Assembly: GCA_035293565.1 (NCBI GenBank)
Contig: DATGMP010000134.1
Coordinates: 6,331 to 70,330, forward strand
Origin: DATGMP01 sp035293565
GTDB taxonomy: Bacteria > Pseudomonadota > Alphaproteobacteria > BOG-932 > Roseiterribacteraceae
Direction: 5' to 3'
DNA: 64,000 nt
In this document: in pieces, positions 1 to 7,868 of the stretch
How positions within the stretch are numbered: the stretch's first letter is position 1
Layout of the letters: the number at the start of each line of letters is the position of its first letter
Notes under the pieces: model-generated
The model's input: the letters and a program-made list of their open reading frames with translations, nothing else
What the model was told of the DNA's origin: nothing
Databases searched by the model: none
Position numbers and translations under genes: made by a program

Positions 1-36
1 TCGGGCGTCGGCACTGCCTCGATCCGTTTCAGCTGA
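1..36 (+). CDS. C-terminal end of a 2-hydroxypenta-2,4-dienoate hydratase-like protein (partial)
   Basis: The first 36 bases read in frame as GVGTASIRF followed by S and a TGA stop. The Leu/Val-Gly-x-x-x-(V/I)-R-F ending is the usual C-terminus of the hydratases of meta-cleavage pathways (MhpD, BphH, HsaE, TesE type). The next two genes are the two enzymes that follow this hydratase in those pathways, so the order supports the reading. Only 11 residues are visible, so the call rests on the short tail plus context; the body of the gene lies outside the window. Confidence 0.5.
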   Translation, partial: SGVGTASIRFS

Positions 37-66
37 CAAATCAATCTCGTGCCGGAGAAGGTGACT

Positions 67-1002
67 ATGACGCGTAAAGTGAAGGCGGCGATTATCGGGT
101 CGGGGAATATCGGCACCGACCTGATGATGAAGATTCTGCGCCGCTCCGAGGTGCTGGAACTGGCCGCGATGGTCGGCATCGATCCCGATTCCGAGGGGTT
201 GGCCAAGGCCAGGGGTCTCGGCGTAGAGGCGACCGACAAGGGGATCGAGGGCCTGCTCGCGATGCCCGCCTTCAAGGACGTCAAGATCGTCTTCGACGCG
301 ACCTCGGCCTACGCCCATTACAAGCATAACGAGATCCTGCAGCAGCACGGTAAGCGCGTGATCGACCTGACGCCGGCTGCCGTCGGGCCTTTCACGGTCC
401 CGCCCGTCAACATGGACGCGCATCTCAATGCGCCGAACGTCAACATGGTGACCTGCGGCGGGCAAGCGACCATCCCCATGGTAGCGGCCGTGTCGCGCGT
501 TGCGCGGGTGCCTTATGCCGAGATCGTGGCCTCGGTCTCCTCGCGCTCGGCCGGTCCCGGCACGCGGGCCAATATCGACGAGTTCACCCGCACGACCGCG
601 CGCGGCGTGGAGGTGGTCGGCGGCGCGCAGAAGGGCAAGGCGATCATCATCCTCAACCCCGCCGAGCCGCCGATGATCATGCGCGACACGATTTTCACGC
701 TGTCCGAGGACGTGGAGTTCTCGGTCATCGATGAGTCGGTCAAGAAGATGGTCGCAGCCGTGCAGAAATACGTTCCCGGCTATCGGCTGAAGCAGGACGT
801 CCAGTTCGAGCGCTTCGGCTCGAACCGGCCGGTGCATATTCCGGGCTATGGCGACTTCACCGGCGTCAAGACCTCGATCTTCCTCGAGGTCGAAGGCGCC
901 GGCGACTACCTGCCGCCCTATGCGGGCAATCTCGACATCATGACCTCGGCCGCGCGCGGCACCGCCGAGATGATCGCGACGCGCCTGATGGAGACTGCGT
1001 GA
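67..1002 (+). CDS. Acetaldehyde/propanal dehydrogenase (acylating)
   Basis: This enzyme oxidises the short aldehyde released by the neighbouring aldolase to its acyl-CoA, using NAD+ and coenzyme A (DmpF/BphJ/MhpF/HsaG family). The N-terminal Rossmann motif GSGNIGTD is near residue 11 and the catalytic cysteine lies in TCGGQATIPM (C130). The 311-residue length is normal. I chose the ATG at 67 because GGAGAAGG lies just before it; a GTG at 49 would add six residues. The stop overlaps the start of the aldolase gene (TGATG), as expected for two enzymes that form a channelling complex. Whether the physiological substrate is acetaldehyde (catechol or phenylpropionate routes) or propanal (steroid route) cannot be read from the sequence. 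Confidence 0.93.
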   Translation: MTRKVKAAIIGSGNIGTDLMMKILRRSEVLELAAMVGIDPDSEGLAKARGLGVEATDKGIEGLLAMPAFKDVKIVFDATSAYAHYKHNEILQQHGKRVIDLTPAAVGPFTVPPVNMDAHLNAPNVNMVTCGGQATIPMVAAVSRVARVPYAEIVASVSSRSAGPGTRANIDEFTRTTARGVEVVGGAQKGKAIIILNPAEPPMIMRDTIFTLSEDVEFSVIDESVKKMVAAVQKYVPGYRLKQDVQFERFGSNRPVHIPGYGDFTGVKTSIFLEVEGAGDYLPPYAGNLDIMTSAARGTAEMIATRLMETA

Positions 1003-2054
1003 TGCGGTACGATCCGACCCAGACGAAAATCTATGTCCAGGACGTCACGCTGCGCGACGGCATGCATGCCATCCGGCACATGTACGGCATCGATCACGTG
1101 CGCAACATCGCGAAGGCGTTGGACGACGCCGGCGTCGACGCGATCGAGGTCGCCCACGGCGACGGGCTCAACGGCGCCAGCTTCAACTACGGCTTCGGCG
1201 CGCACACGGATTGGGAATGGCTAGAGGCGGTCGCGGATGTCTGCAAGAAATCGAAGCTGACGACGCTGCTGCTGCCCGGCATCGGCACCGTCGACGAGCT
1301 GAAGCGCGCCTACGACATCGGCGTGCGCTCGGTGCGCATCGCCACGCACTGCACCGAGGCCGACGTCTCCAAGCAGCACATCAAAGCGGCGCGCGATCTC
1401 GGCATGGATGTTTCGGGCTTCCTGATGATGTCCCACATGGTGGGACCCGAGAAGCTCGCTGAGCAGGCATTGCTGATGGAGAGCTACGGCGTCCACTGCG
1501 TCTATGTCGTCGATTCCGGCGGCGCTCTCGACATGGACGGCGTCGTCGAGCGTCTGGAAGCCTATGACCGGGTGCTGAAACCTGAGACCGAGCGTGGTAT
1601 CCACGCGCACCACAATCTGTCGCTCGGCGTCGCGAACTCGATGGCGGCGGTCACCACCGGCGCGATCCGCGTCGATGCATCGCTCGCCGGCATGGGCGCC
1701 GGCGCGGGCAACGCGCCGCTCGAAGTCTTCGTTGCCGCCGCCGAGCGCAAGGGATGGAAGACCGGCTGCGACGTGTTCAAGCTGATGGACGCCGCCGAGG
1801 ATCTCGTGCGTCCGCTGCAGGACCGCCCGGTCCGCGTCGATCGCGAGACGTTGTCGCTCGGCTATGCCGGCGTCTATTCGAGCTTCCTGCGCCATGCCGA
1901 GACCGCGGCCAAGAATTATGGCCTCGACACCCGGGAGATCCTCGTCGAGCTCGGCCGCCGCCGCATGATCGGCGGCCAGGAAGACATGATCGTCGACGTC
2001 GCCCTCGATATCCTCAAGAAGCGCGGTCAGAAGACGAAGGCGACGGTCGAGTAG
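1002..2054 (+). CDS. 4-hydroxy-2-oxovalerate (or 4-hydroxy-2-oxohexanoate) aldolase
   Basis: A DmpG/BphI/MhpE/HsaF-type class II aldolase that splits 4-hydroxy-2-oxoacids into pyruvate and an aldehyde. The start carries the family signature VTLRDGMHA, with the Arg-Asp pair used for catalysis and metal binding. HAHHNLSLGVANS further on supplies the metal-binding histidines. GMGAGAGNAPLE is the conserved loop near residue 230. Length is 350 residues, as usual. It starts at the ATG overlapping the stop of the dehydrogenase, so the two are translationally coupled; a GTG one codon earlier also exists. The product aldehyde is normally tunnelled to that partner. A hairpin follows the stop codon. Confidence 0.94.
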   Translation: MRYDPTQTKIYVQDVTLRDGMHAIRHMYGIDHVRNIAKALDDAGVDAIEVAHGDGLNGASFNYGFGAHTDWEWLEAVADVCKKSKLTTLLLPGIGTVDELKRAYDIGVRSVRIATHCTEADVSKQHIKAARDLGMDVSGFLMMSHMVGPEKLAEQALLMESYGVHCVYVVDSGGALDMDGVVERLEAYDRVLKPETERGIHAHHNLSLGVANSMAAVTTGAIRVDASLAGMGAGAGNAPLEVFVAAAERKGWKTGCDVFKLMDAAEDLVRPLQDRPVRVDRETLSLGYAGVYSSFLRHAETAAKNYGLDTREILVELGRRRMIGGQEDMIVDVALDILKKRGQKTKATVE

Positions 2055-2063
2055 GTCATAGAA

Positions 2064-2096
2064 CCCTCTCCCGCCCGGGGAGGTAGCCGGAGGGGG
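2064..2096. terminator. Hairpin between convergent genes
   Basis: CCCTCTCCCG at 2064-2073 can pair with CGGAGGGGG at 2088-2096, with one T-G wobble. It sits between the aldolase stop and the stop of the facing hydrolase gene, where a bidirectional terminator is expected. There is no long T-run. Confidence 0.45.
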
Positions 2097-2098
2097 AG

Positions 2099-3025
2099 TC
2101 AGGCAAAGGCCTTCCGCAGCTCACCCACGGCGAAATCGACCGCCTCGTCGCCCTGGTCGATCACGCCGGCCATGCTGAAGAAACCATGGAAGACGCCGTT
2201 ATAGCGCTTCACTTGCGTCGGCACGCCGGCCTCCGACAGGCGGCGTCCATAGTCTTCGCCCTCGTCGCGCAGCGGATCGTACTCGGCGGTGATCACGGTC
2301 GCCGGCGGTAGGCCTTTCAGGCTGTCAGCATAGAGCGGGGAGGCGTGCGGGTGGTCGAGCGCTATGTCCGCCGGCATGTATTGGCGTCGGAACCAGCCCA
2401 TCATGTCGCGCGTCAGGAAATAGCCTTCGCCATTGTCGACATAGGATTGGCTTGAGAATTTGAGGTCGGTGACCGGATAGACGAGTAGCTGATGGCAGAT
2501 GGCCGGGCCGCCCTTGTCGCGCGCGAGCAGCGCCACCACGGCCGCCAGATTGCCGCCGGCGCTGTCGCCGGCGACCGCGATCCGCTTCGGGTCGATCTTC
2601 AGCGCCGCGGCGTGGTCCGCGATCCATTTTGTCGCCGCGAAAGCATCCTCCACCGCCGCTGGGAAAGGGTGCTCGGGAGCCAGCCGGTAATCGATCGAGA
2701 CGACCGTGCAGGCGGCGCCTTTGGAAAGCCTGCGGCAGCCGCCCTCATGCGAATCAAGGCTGCCGATCACGAAGCCGCCGCCGTGGAAATAGACGATTCC
2801 CGGTTGGTTGGGCTCCAGCGAGCTTCGATAGATCCGGACGCGCATCAGGCCCGCCGGCCCCGGAATCGCGTCGTTGCGGATCTCGGCCAGCTCGATCGGC
2901 GGAGGCGGGAAGCGCGCTGCGTCGAGGATCGAGCGGTAGGTCACGGCGTCCAGCTCCTCCCAGGCGGGGACGGGGAGGGACGCCATTTGGTCGATTACGG
3001 CTTTGGCTTTTGGGTCCAACGGCAT
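2099..3025 (-). CDS. Alpha/beta hydrolase of the hormone-sensitive lipase family
   Basis: A cytoplasmic ester hydrolase of the HSL (bacterial family IV) group. It has the oxyanion-hole motif HGGGF near residue 81 and the nucleophile elbow GDSAGG with Ser near 155. The probable acid is the Asp in YDPLRDEG and the probable base is the His of FHGFF. Length is 308 residues with no signal peptide. The ATG at 3025 was preferred over a GTG two codons upstream because AGGA lies eight bases before it. It converges on the aldolase gene and is divergent from the LuxR-type regulator. Possible roles are hydrolysis of lactone or ester intermediates of the nearby catabolic pathway, but the substrate is unknown. 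Confidence 0.85.
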   Translation of the reverse strand: MPLDPKAKAVIDQMASLPVPAWEELDAVTYRSILDAARFPPPPIELAEIRNDAIPGPAGLMRVRIYRSSLEPNQPGIVYFHGGGFVIGSLDSHEGGCRRLSKGAACTVVSIDYRLAPEHPFPAAVEDAFAATKWIADHAAALKIDPKRIAVAGDSAGGNLAAVVALLARDKGGPAICHQLLVYPVTDLKFSSQSYVDNGEGYFLTRDMMGWFRRQYMPADIALDHPHASPLYADSLKGLPPATVITAEYDPLRDEGEDYGRRLSEAGVPTQVKRYNGVFHGFFSMAGVIDQGDEAVDFAVGELRKAFA

Positions 3026-3148
3026 GATCACATTCCTGGGGTGTTTGCCCGTGGCTTGCGGGGCACCGACGGGATCGATAGCTCTATGGTCGGATCAAAT
3101 ATGCGGAAATCGCCGTAACGTGGCTAGCCGATTGGAGGCTCAGGGCTG

Positions 3149-4330
3149 ATGGGGCGGTCGAAAGGGGAAGCGGGGGAGGTCGTCGCGTTCAGCCGCCTGG
3201 TGGAACTCGTCTATCTGGGCCCACTCGAGGAATCGCCCTGGTCGACGTTCCTGGAGGCGATCCGGGTTCATATGGACGCCATGGCCACGACGCTGATTGT
3301 CGAGCCGCCGTCCTCCGAAGGGCCGGGCTATATGCTCAATGCCCGCGGCAGCCGAACGTCGCGCTGGCGATCGAGCTATCAGGAGCGCTTTTTCGCGTCC
3401 GACCCATTCGTCAATCTGCCCGACGGCAAGCCCGTCACCCTTTCCGAGTTCGTGCCTCAGGACCAGTACCGCTCGAGCGAGTTCTATCTGCTGTATATGA
3501 AGCCGATCGGCGTTCGCGACGTGCTGGGAGCCGACGTTCTGGCAGAGGGCGGCATTCGCGCCCGGTTCAGGGTGACGAGGGCCGAGAGCGAGGCCGATTT
3601 CGGCGCTGGGGACCGCAGGCTTTGCGCGCTGCTGATCCCGCATCTGAGGCAATCGGTCGAGATTTTCGCCCGTTTGTCGCGAATCGCGTCGGAGCGGCTG
3701 CTCTATGCCGGCACCCTGCACCAGCTCGCGGTGGGGACTGTGATCCTCGACAGCAACGGACGGATCCTCGACAAGGACCAGATCGCCGAGGATTTGCTGA
3801 AGCAGTCGGACGGGCTGGTCGCGGTGGGCGGCATGCTGGCGCTGACCGACCGCGCGGCGTCGGCGCGGTTGCACGAAACCGTCCGCAAGATCGCCGAACG
3901 GGAACGCAAGGGCGAGCGATCGCTGATCGAACCGATCCGAGTGGAGCGGCCGTCGGGCAAGCGAGATCTTGGGCTGATCGTCAAGCCCGCCCCTAAGCCG
4001 CGCTACCTGGACGGGCAGCGCGTGCCGGCGGTCGTCGTCTTCATCAACGACCCCGACCGGCACACGGTCATGGCTCCCTCAGCCTTGGGCAAGCTATTCG
4101 GGCTCACCCCGGCCGAGGCGTCGCTGTGCGTGTTGCTGGGAGACGGGCTTACGTTGGACGAAGCGGCCGAGGCGCTGTCGATCAGCCGCAATACCGCCCG
4201 CGCCCATCTCCGCTCGATCTTCGCCAAAACGGGCGTGACGCGGCAGACGCAGCTGGTCAGGTTGATCGTGACCAGCCTGGCGCAGCTCGGCTCGGAAGAG
4301 ACCCCGGCGGCGGCTCGTCCGTTCGGATGA
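3149..4330 (+). CDS. LuxR-family transcriptional regulator
   Basis: The 393-residue protein ends in a LuxR-type helix-turn-helix (about residues 312-376: LTPAEASLCVLLGDG, then EAAEALSISRNTARAHLRSI). The N-terminal 300 residues look like a PAS-type sensor domain rather than an autoinducer or receiver domain; no LuxI gene is nearby. Size and layout resemble TeiR, the LuxR-type activator of steroid degradation genes in Comamonas testosteroni, which fits the neighbouring meta-cleavage enzymes. That parallel is from memory and unproven here. It is divergent from the HSL hydrolase and upstream of the flavin reductase gene, both plausible targets. Confidence 0.82.
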   Translation: MGRSKGEAGEVVAFSRLVELVYLGPLEESPWSTFLEAIRVHMDAMATTLIVEPPSSEGPGYMLNARGSRTSRWRSSYQERFFASDPFVNLPDGKPVTLSEFVPQDQYRSSEFYLLYMKPIGVRDVLGADVLAEGGIRARFRVTRAESEADFGAGDRRLCALLIPHLRQSVEIFARLSRIASERLLYAGTLHQLAVGTVILDSNGRILDKDQIAEDLLKQSDGLVAVGGMLALTDRAASARLHETVRKIAERERKGERSLIEPIRVERPSGKRDLGLIVKPAPKPRYLDGQRVPAVVVFINDPDRHTVMAPSALGKLFGLTPAEASLCVLLGDGLTLDEAAEALSISRNTARAHLRSIFAKTGVTRQTQLVRLIVTSLAQLGSEETPAAARPFG

Positions 4331-4414
4331 TGCGGCGTTGCGTCCCCATCACAAAGTCTTTAGCTGAAAGGGCCCGGCGGGCGGACCGTGGCCCGGCGGC
4401 AAGGAAGGATGAAT

Positions 4415-4939
4415 ATGCAATCTGCTGAAGCGTCGCTCCAAGAGCTGACCCAGGGTATGAAACAGGCGATGCGCCGGCTGGCGGCATCCGTAGTGATCAT
4501 TTCGGCCCGAGACGGCGACGTCCGCTATGCGATGGCGGCCTCGGCGGTGACCTCGCTCTCGATGGAGCCGCCGTCACTGCTCTTCTGCGTCAACCGGACA
4601 GCCTCGCTCTATCCGATGCTCGCTCACGGCAAGCATGTCTGCATCAACGTGCTTGCGGGCTCGCATGAGGCGATCTCGATTGCTTGCAGCGGCGCGCAGA
4701 AAGGCGAGAGCCGCTTCGAGATCGGCGATTGGCGCGAGGATCCGGACACCAAAACACCGTTTCTAGGCGATTCCCAGGCTAGCCTCATCTGCGCGATCGA
4801 CGGCATCCATCACTATGGGACGCATGCGATCGTGATCGGCAAGGTGAAACGGGTACACCTCCATGGGGAGGTGTACCCGCTGATCTATCTCGACGGCCGC
4901 TATACCTCGATCGTCGAGAAACCCAAGGTTCAGGCGTAG
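4415..4939 (+). CDS. Flavin reductase of a two-component monooxygenase (HpaC/HsaB-like)
   Basis: A 174-residue flavin reductase domain protein that would supply reduced FMN or FAD to a partner oxygenase. Typical features are AASAVTSLSMEPPSLLFCVNR (FMN-binding strand-loop), a central CINVL and the C-terminal HHYGTHAIVIGKV. AAGGAAGG at 4401-4408 places the ATG at 4415 at a good distance; the ATG at 4409 abuts it. The closest named relatives are HpaC, HsaB and TesA1, the last two being reductases for steroid ring-A hydroxylation. Its end overlaps the end of the facing luciferase-like oxidoreductase by 10 bp. The matching oxygenase is either that neighbour or lies outside the window. Confidence 0.85.
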   Translation: MQSAEASLQELTQGMKQAMRRLAASVVIISARDGDVRYAMAASAVTSLSMEPPSLLFCVNRTASLYPMLAHGKHVCINVLAGSHEAISIACSGAQKGESRFEIGDWREDPDTKTPFLGDSQASLICAIDGIHHYGTHAIVIGKVKRVHLHGEVYPLIYLDGRYTSIVEKPKVQA

Positions 4940-6081
4940 GCCTTTTCCCGCTTGCGGACCTTGGTCCCCCGGAAATGGGGGATCAGGTGCTCGCCGATGT
5001 TGCGGATCGTCTCCATGCTGGCCCAATGGGGCACGGTGCCCATTTGGAGCAAGAACAGGATCTCGTCGGCGCCGGCGGCTTGCAGCCGCTCCACATAGGC
5101 GATCGCATCGTCGACCGTGCCGTAAGCATGATTGACATTGTAGAGCTCGGTCGAGCTGGGCCGGACGGGGATATTGTCGTCGCCCAGCCGGGCCACGAAC
5201 TTCTCCTTCTCCCGCTCCACTGCTTGGGCCTGCAGCTCCGCGTCCAAATCCTCGACCTCGGGCTTGGGCGCGCCGCCATACCAATAATGGATCGACTTGG
5301 CGAAGAAGAGCTGACCCCGAAAGCCGATGCGCTGGGCTTCTTCACGGTCGTCGAGGATGATGGCGGGGCAGAGCGCGGCCAGATGCTCGGTCGGACGGAA
5401 GCCTACCTGCTGGGCCGGGTCGCGCTCGGCGAAGGCCTTGCGATAGATGTCGTTCTTTTTCTTGATTTCGTCGGGACCGGCGAACCCGAGCACCAGGGCG
5501 CCGAGGCCGCGGCCGCCCGCCACGTAAAGGGCCTCCTCGCGGGTGCAGGCCATGTACATCGGCGGGTGCGGCCTCTGGTAGGGCTTGGGATGGATGGGCC
5601 TGGGCGGGATCGTGATGAGATCGCTCTTGTGGGAGAATTCGCCGTCCAGCCACATCTTCGGGATCATATACATGGACTCGTCGACCTGCGGCGTGACGAG
5701 CTCCATGGGCGTATCGAAGGCGCCGGTCTCCTGACGCGTGCCGCCCTTGCCGACGCCGAAATGCAGCCGGCCCTTGGATAGAATGTCCAGCGTGGCAACG
5801 CGCTCGGCCACCTTGATCGGGTGATTCATCTTGAAAGGCAGGCAGATCACGCCGTGTCCGACATGAATCCGGCTGGTCCGGCCCGCGATGAAGGCAAGAA
5901 AGCTCTCCGGCGCCGATAGGTGGGCATATTGGGTGAGCGAATGGTGCTCGACCGACCAGATGACGTCGAAGCCCATTTCCTCGGCGAACAAGCTCTGCTC
6001 GACAATGTCCTGGAACACCTGGAACTCGTTCTCGCGCGAGGTATCCACCATCTGCGCTTCGTAGATGATCGAGAATTTCAT
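4930..6081 (-). CDS. LLM-class flavin-dependent oxidoreductase
   Basis: A 383-residue luciferase-like monooxygenase. It begins MKFSIIYEAQMVD and continues with the family blocks FAEEMGFDVIWSVEHHS, GHGVICLPFKMNHPIKVAERVATLDILS and GRLHFGVGKG. The ATG at 6081 is preferred over upstream in-frame starts because the family always begins at this strand and GGGGAAAG precedes it. The chemistry would be FMNH2-dependent oxygenation, or F420- or FMN-linked redox. The substrate is unknown. It lies tail-to-tail with a flavin reductase and divergent from a FadD3-like CoA ligase, so a role in the same steroid or isoprenoid-like pathway is a reasonable inference. Confidence 0.87.
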   Translation of the reverse strand: MKFSIIYEAQMVDTSRENEFQVFQDIVEQSLFAEEMGFDVIWSVEHHSLTQYAHLSAPESFLAFIAGRTSRIHVGHGVICLPFKMNHPIKVAERVATLDILSKGRLHFGVGKGGTRQETGAFDTPMELVTPQVDESMYMIPKMWLDGEFSHKSDLITIPPRPIHPKPYQRPHPPMYMACTREEALYVAGGRGLGALVLGFAGPDEIKKKNDIYRKAFAERDPAQQVGFRPTEHLAALCPAIILDDREEAQRIGFRGQLFFAKSIHYWYGGAPKPEVEDLDAELQAQAVEREKEKFVARLGDDNIPVRPSSTELYNVNHAYGTVDDAIAYVERLQAAGADEILFLLQMGTVPHWASMETIRNIGEHLIPHFRGTKVRKREKAYA

Positions 6082-6228
6082 AGAAGTCTTTCCCCTCTGT
6101 GCCCGGTTCCGCCCCGGGCTTGGCCCACGGCGCGTGTTTCCATTCGGCCGGACATTGGCTGAGACGGGTAGGCTTCGCATCGTCCGACCGGACGAGGCCG
6201 GTCGGACTTCCGAGCGACGGCATTGAAG

Positions 6229-7857
6229 ATGCTGCGCCAAGCTGCCATTTTCCGCCGACATGCCGCCCCGGGGGCGGGAGGAAAGCGGGGAGATTCCGAG
6301 ATTTCAGCCAAACCGACGACCATTCCAGGCGTTCTCGTCGCCGCGGCCAGCCGCTACCCGAACAAGATCGCAATCGAGAACGAAGACGGCAGCAAGCTCA
6401 CCTTTACCGAGCTGCTAGCGGCCTGCCGCAAGGCCGCGGCGGCCTTTCTCGCCTATGGCCTCAAGCCTGGCGAACGGATCGCGATCTGGGCCCCCAACTC
6501 CACCGAGTGGATCGTGGCGACCGTGGGCGCGCAGATGGTGGGCGGGGTGCTCGTCCCGCTCAATACGCGCCTCAAGGGCCGCGAGGCCGCCTACATCCTC
6601 AATCGCTGCGGCGCCCGGCTGCTCTTCACGGTACGGGGGTTTCTCGGCACCGATTATCCGGCGCTACTCGCCGGCGAGAGCTTGCCAAGGCTCGAGCGGA
6701 CTGTGCTGTTCGCCGGCGCCAAGGCTCCTGCCGAGAGCTGGGCGAGCTTTCTAGAGCTTGGCAACGACATCTCCGACGGCGCGGTCGATCGGGCGCTGGC
6801 TACGATCAAGGGCGGCGATATTTGCGACATCCTCTTTACGTCCGGCACGACAGGCAGGCCCAAAGGGGCGATGTGCAGCCACGACCAGACGGTCGAGTGC
6901 TTCCGGATCTGGACCAGCTCGGTCGGGATCACCGACGCCGACCGCTATCTGATCGTCAACCCGTTCTTTCATTCCTTCGGCTACAAAGCCGGATGGCTGG
7001 GCTGTCTGATCACCGGCTGTACGATGCTGCCGCACGCCGTGTTCGACGCAGAGGCTGTGATCGCCCGCATACCGCGGGACCGGATCTCGGTTATTCCCGG
7101 GCCGCCGACGCTTTATCAGTCGATGCTGACAAGCGAGGCCCGCAAGACCGCGGATTTCTCCTCGCTCAGGCTTGCGGTGACCGGGGCGGCGGCCGTTCCG
7201 CGCATTTTGGTCGAGCGCATGCATGACGAGCTGGGCTTCGACGCGGTTCTCACCGCTTACGGCCTGACCGAGAGCTGCGGCGTCGTCAGCGTCTGTTCCC
7301 GCGGCGACAGCCCCGAGCGGGTGTCGCAGACTTCCGGCAGGCCCATGCCGGGCGTCGAGGTGCGTTGCGTCGACAAGGATGGGCATGAGGTCCCGACCGG
7401 CGAGCCGGGCGAGCTTCTGGTGCGCGGCTTCAACGTCATGAAGGGCTATCTCGACGATCCCGAAGCGACTGCCGAAGCGATCGACAAGGATGGGTGGCTC
7501 CGGACCGGCGACATCGCGATCCTGGATGCGGAGGGCTATATCCGCATCACCGACCGCGCCAAGGACATGTTCATCGTCGGCGGCTTCAATTGCTATCCGG
7601 CCGAAATCGAGGGACTCCTGGTCGAGCACCCGGCGGTTGCGCAGGTGGCGGTCGTGGGCATTCCCGACGAGCGGATGGGGGAGGTCGGCAAAGCCTTCGT
7701 CGTGCTACGCCCCGGCGCGTCGGCGACGGAAAACGAGCTCATCCGATGGGCGCGGGAGAACATGGCGAATTACAAAGTTCCGCGCTTCGTCGAGTTCGTG
7801 AAGGAGCTGCCGACCACCGCCTCCGGTAAGGTGCAGCGCTTCGCGCTCAAGACCTGA
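6229..7857 (+). CDS. Acyl-CoA synthetase, FadD3-like
   Basis: An ANL-family ligase that activates a carboxylic acid with ATP and CoA. The P-loop FTSGTTGRPKGAM is at about residues 204-215. Later motifs are YGLTESCGVVS, the hinge region WLRTGDIAILDAEGYIRITDRAKDMFIVGGFNCYP (described here in parts) and the A10 lysine in TASGKVQR near 534. Overall pattern resembles FadD3, which activates the C/D-ring indanone propionate in steroid breakdown; this specificity is inference. The start is uncertain: ATG 6229 and TTG 6223 lack a clear ribosome site. The conserved domain begins about 30 codons later, where GGAGGAAAGCGGGGAG precedes only a possible ATT. Confidence 0.85.
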   Translation: MLRQAAIFRRHAAPGAGGKRGDSEISAKPTTIPGVLVAAASRYPNKIAIENEDGSKLTFTELLAACRKAAAAFLAYGLKPGERIAIWAPNSTEWIVATVGAQMVGGVLVPLNTRLKGREAAYILNRCGARLLFTVRGFLGTDYPALLAGESLPRLERTVLFAGAKAPAESWASFLELGNDISDGAVDRALATIKGGDICDILFTSGTTGRPKGAMCSHDQTVECFRIWTSSVGITDADRYLIVNPFFHSFGYKAGWLGCLITGCTMLPHAVFDAEAVIARIPRDRISVIPGPPTLYQSMLTSEARKTADFSSLRLAVTGAAAVPRILVERMHDELGFDAVLTAYGLTESCGVVSVCSRGDSPERVSQTSGRPMPGVEVRCVDKDGHEVPTGEPGELLVRGFNVMKGYLDDPEATAEAIDKDGWLRTGDIAILDAEGYIRITDRAKDMFIVGGFNCYPAEIEGLLVEHPAVAQVAVVGIPDERMGEVGKAFVVLRPGASATENELIRWARENMANYKVPRFVEFVKELPTTASGKVQRFALKT

Positions 7858-7868
7858 CGCGATAGCAA

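Noticed and set aside
3149..4330. Quorum-sensing LuxR/LuxI system
   Set aside because: No LuxI homologue nearby and the N-terminal domain is not of autoinducer-binding length or pattern.
4930..6261. N-terminal extension of the LLM oxidoreductase to 6261
   Set aside because: The extra 60 residues are unconserved in character and a ribosome site precedes the internal ATG at 6081, where the family normally starts.
5342..6373. Long minus-strand frame overlapping the LLM oxidoreductase
   Set aside because: Arg/His/Pro-rich translation without motifs; the other minus-strand frame encodes the complete oxidoreductase.
6099..7226. Long open frame overlapping the FadD3-like gene in another frame
   Set aside because: It is rich in Arg and Pro, has no family motif and tracks the third-position GC of the real gene; the ligase frame has all ANL motifs.
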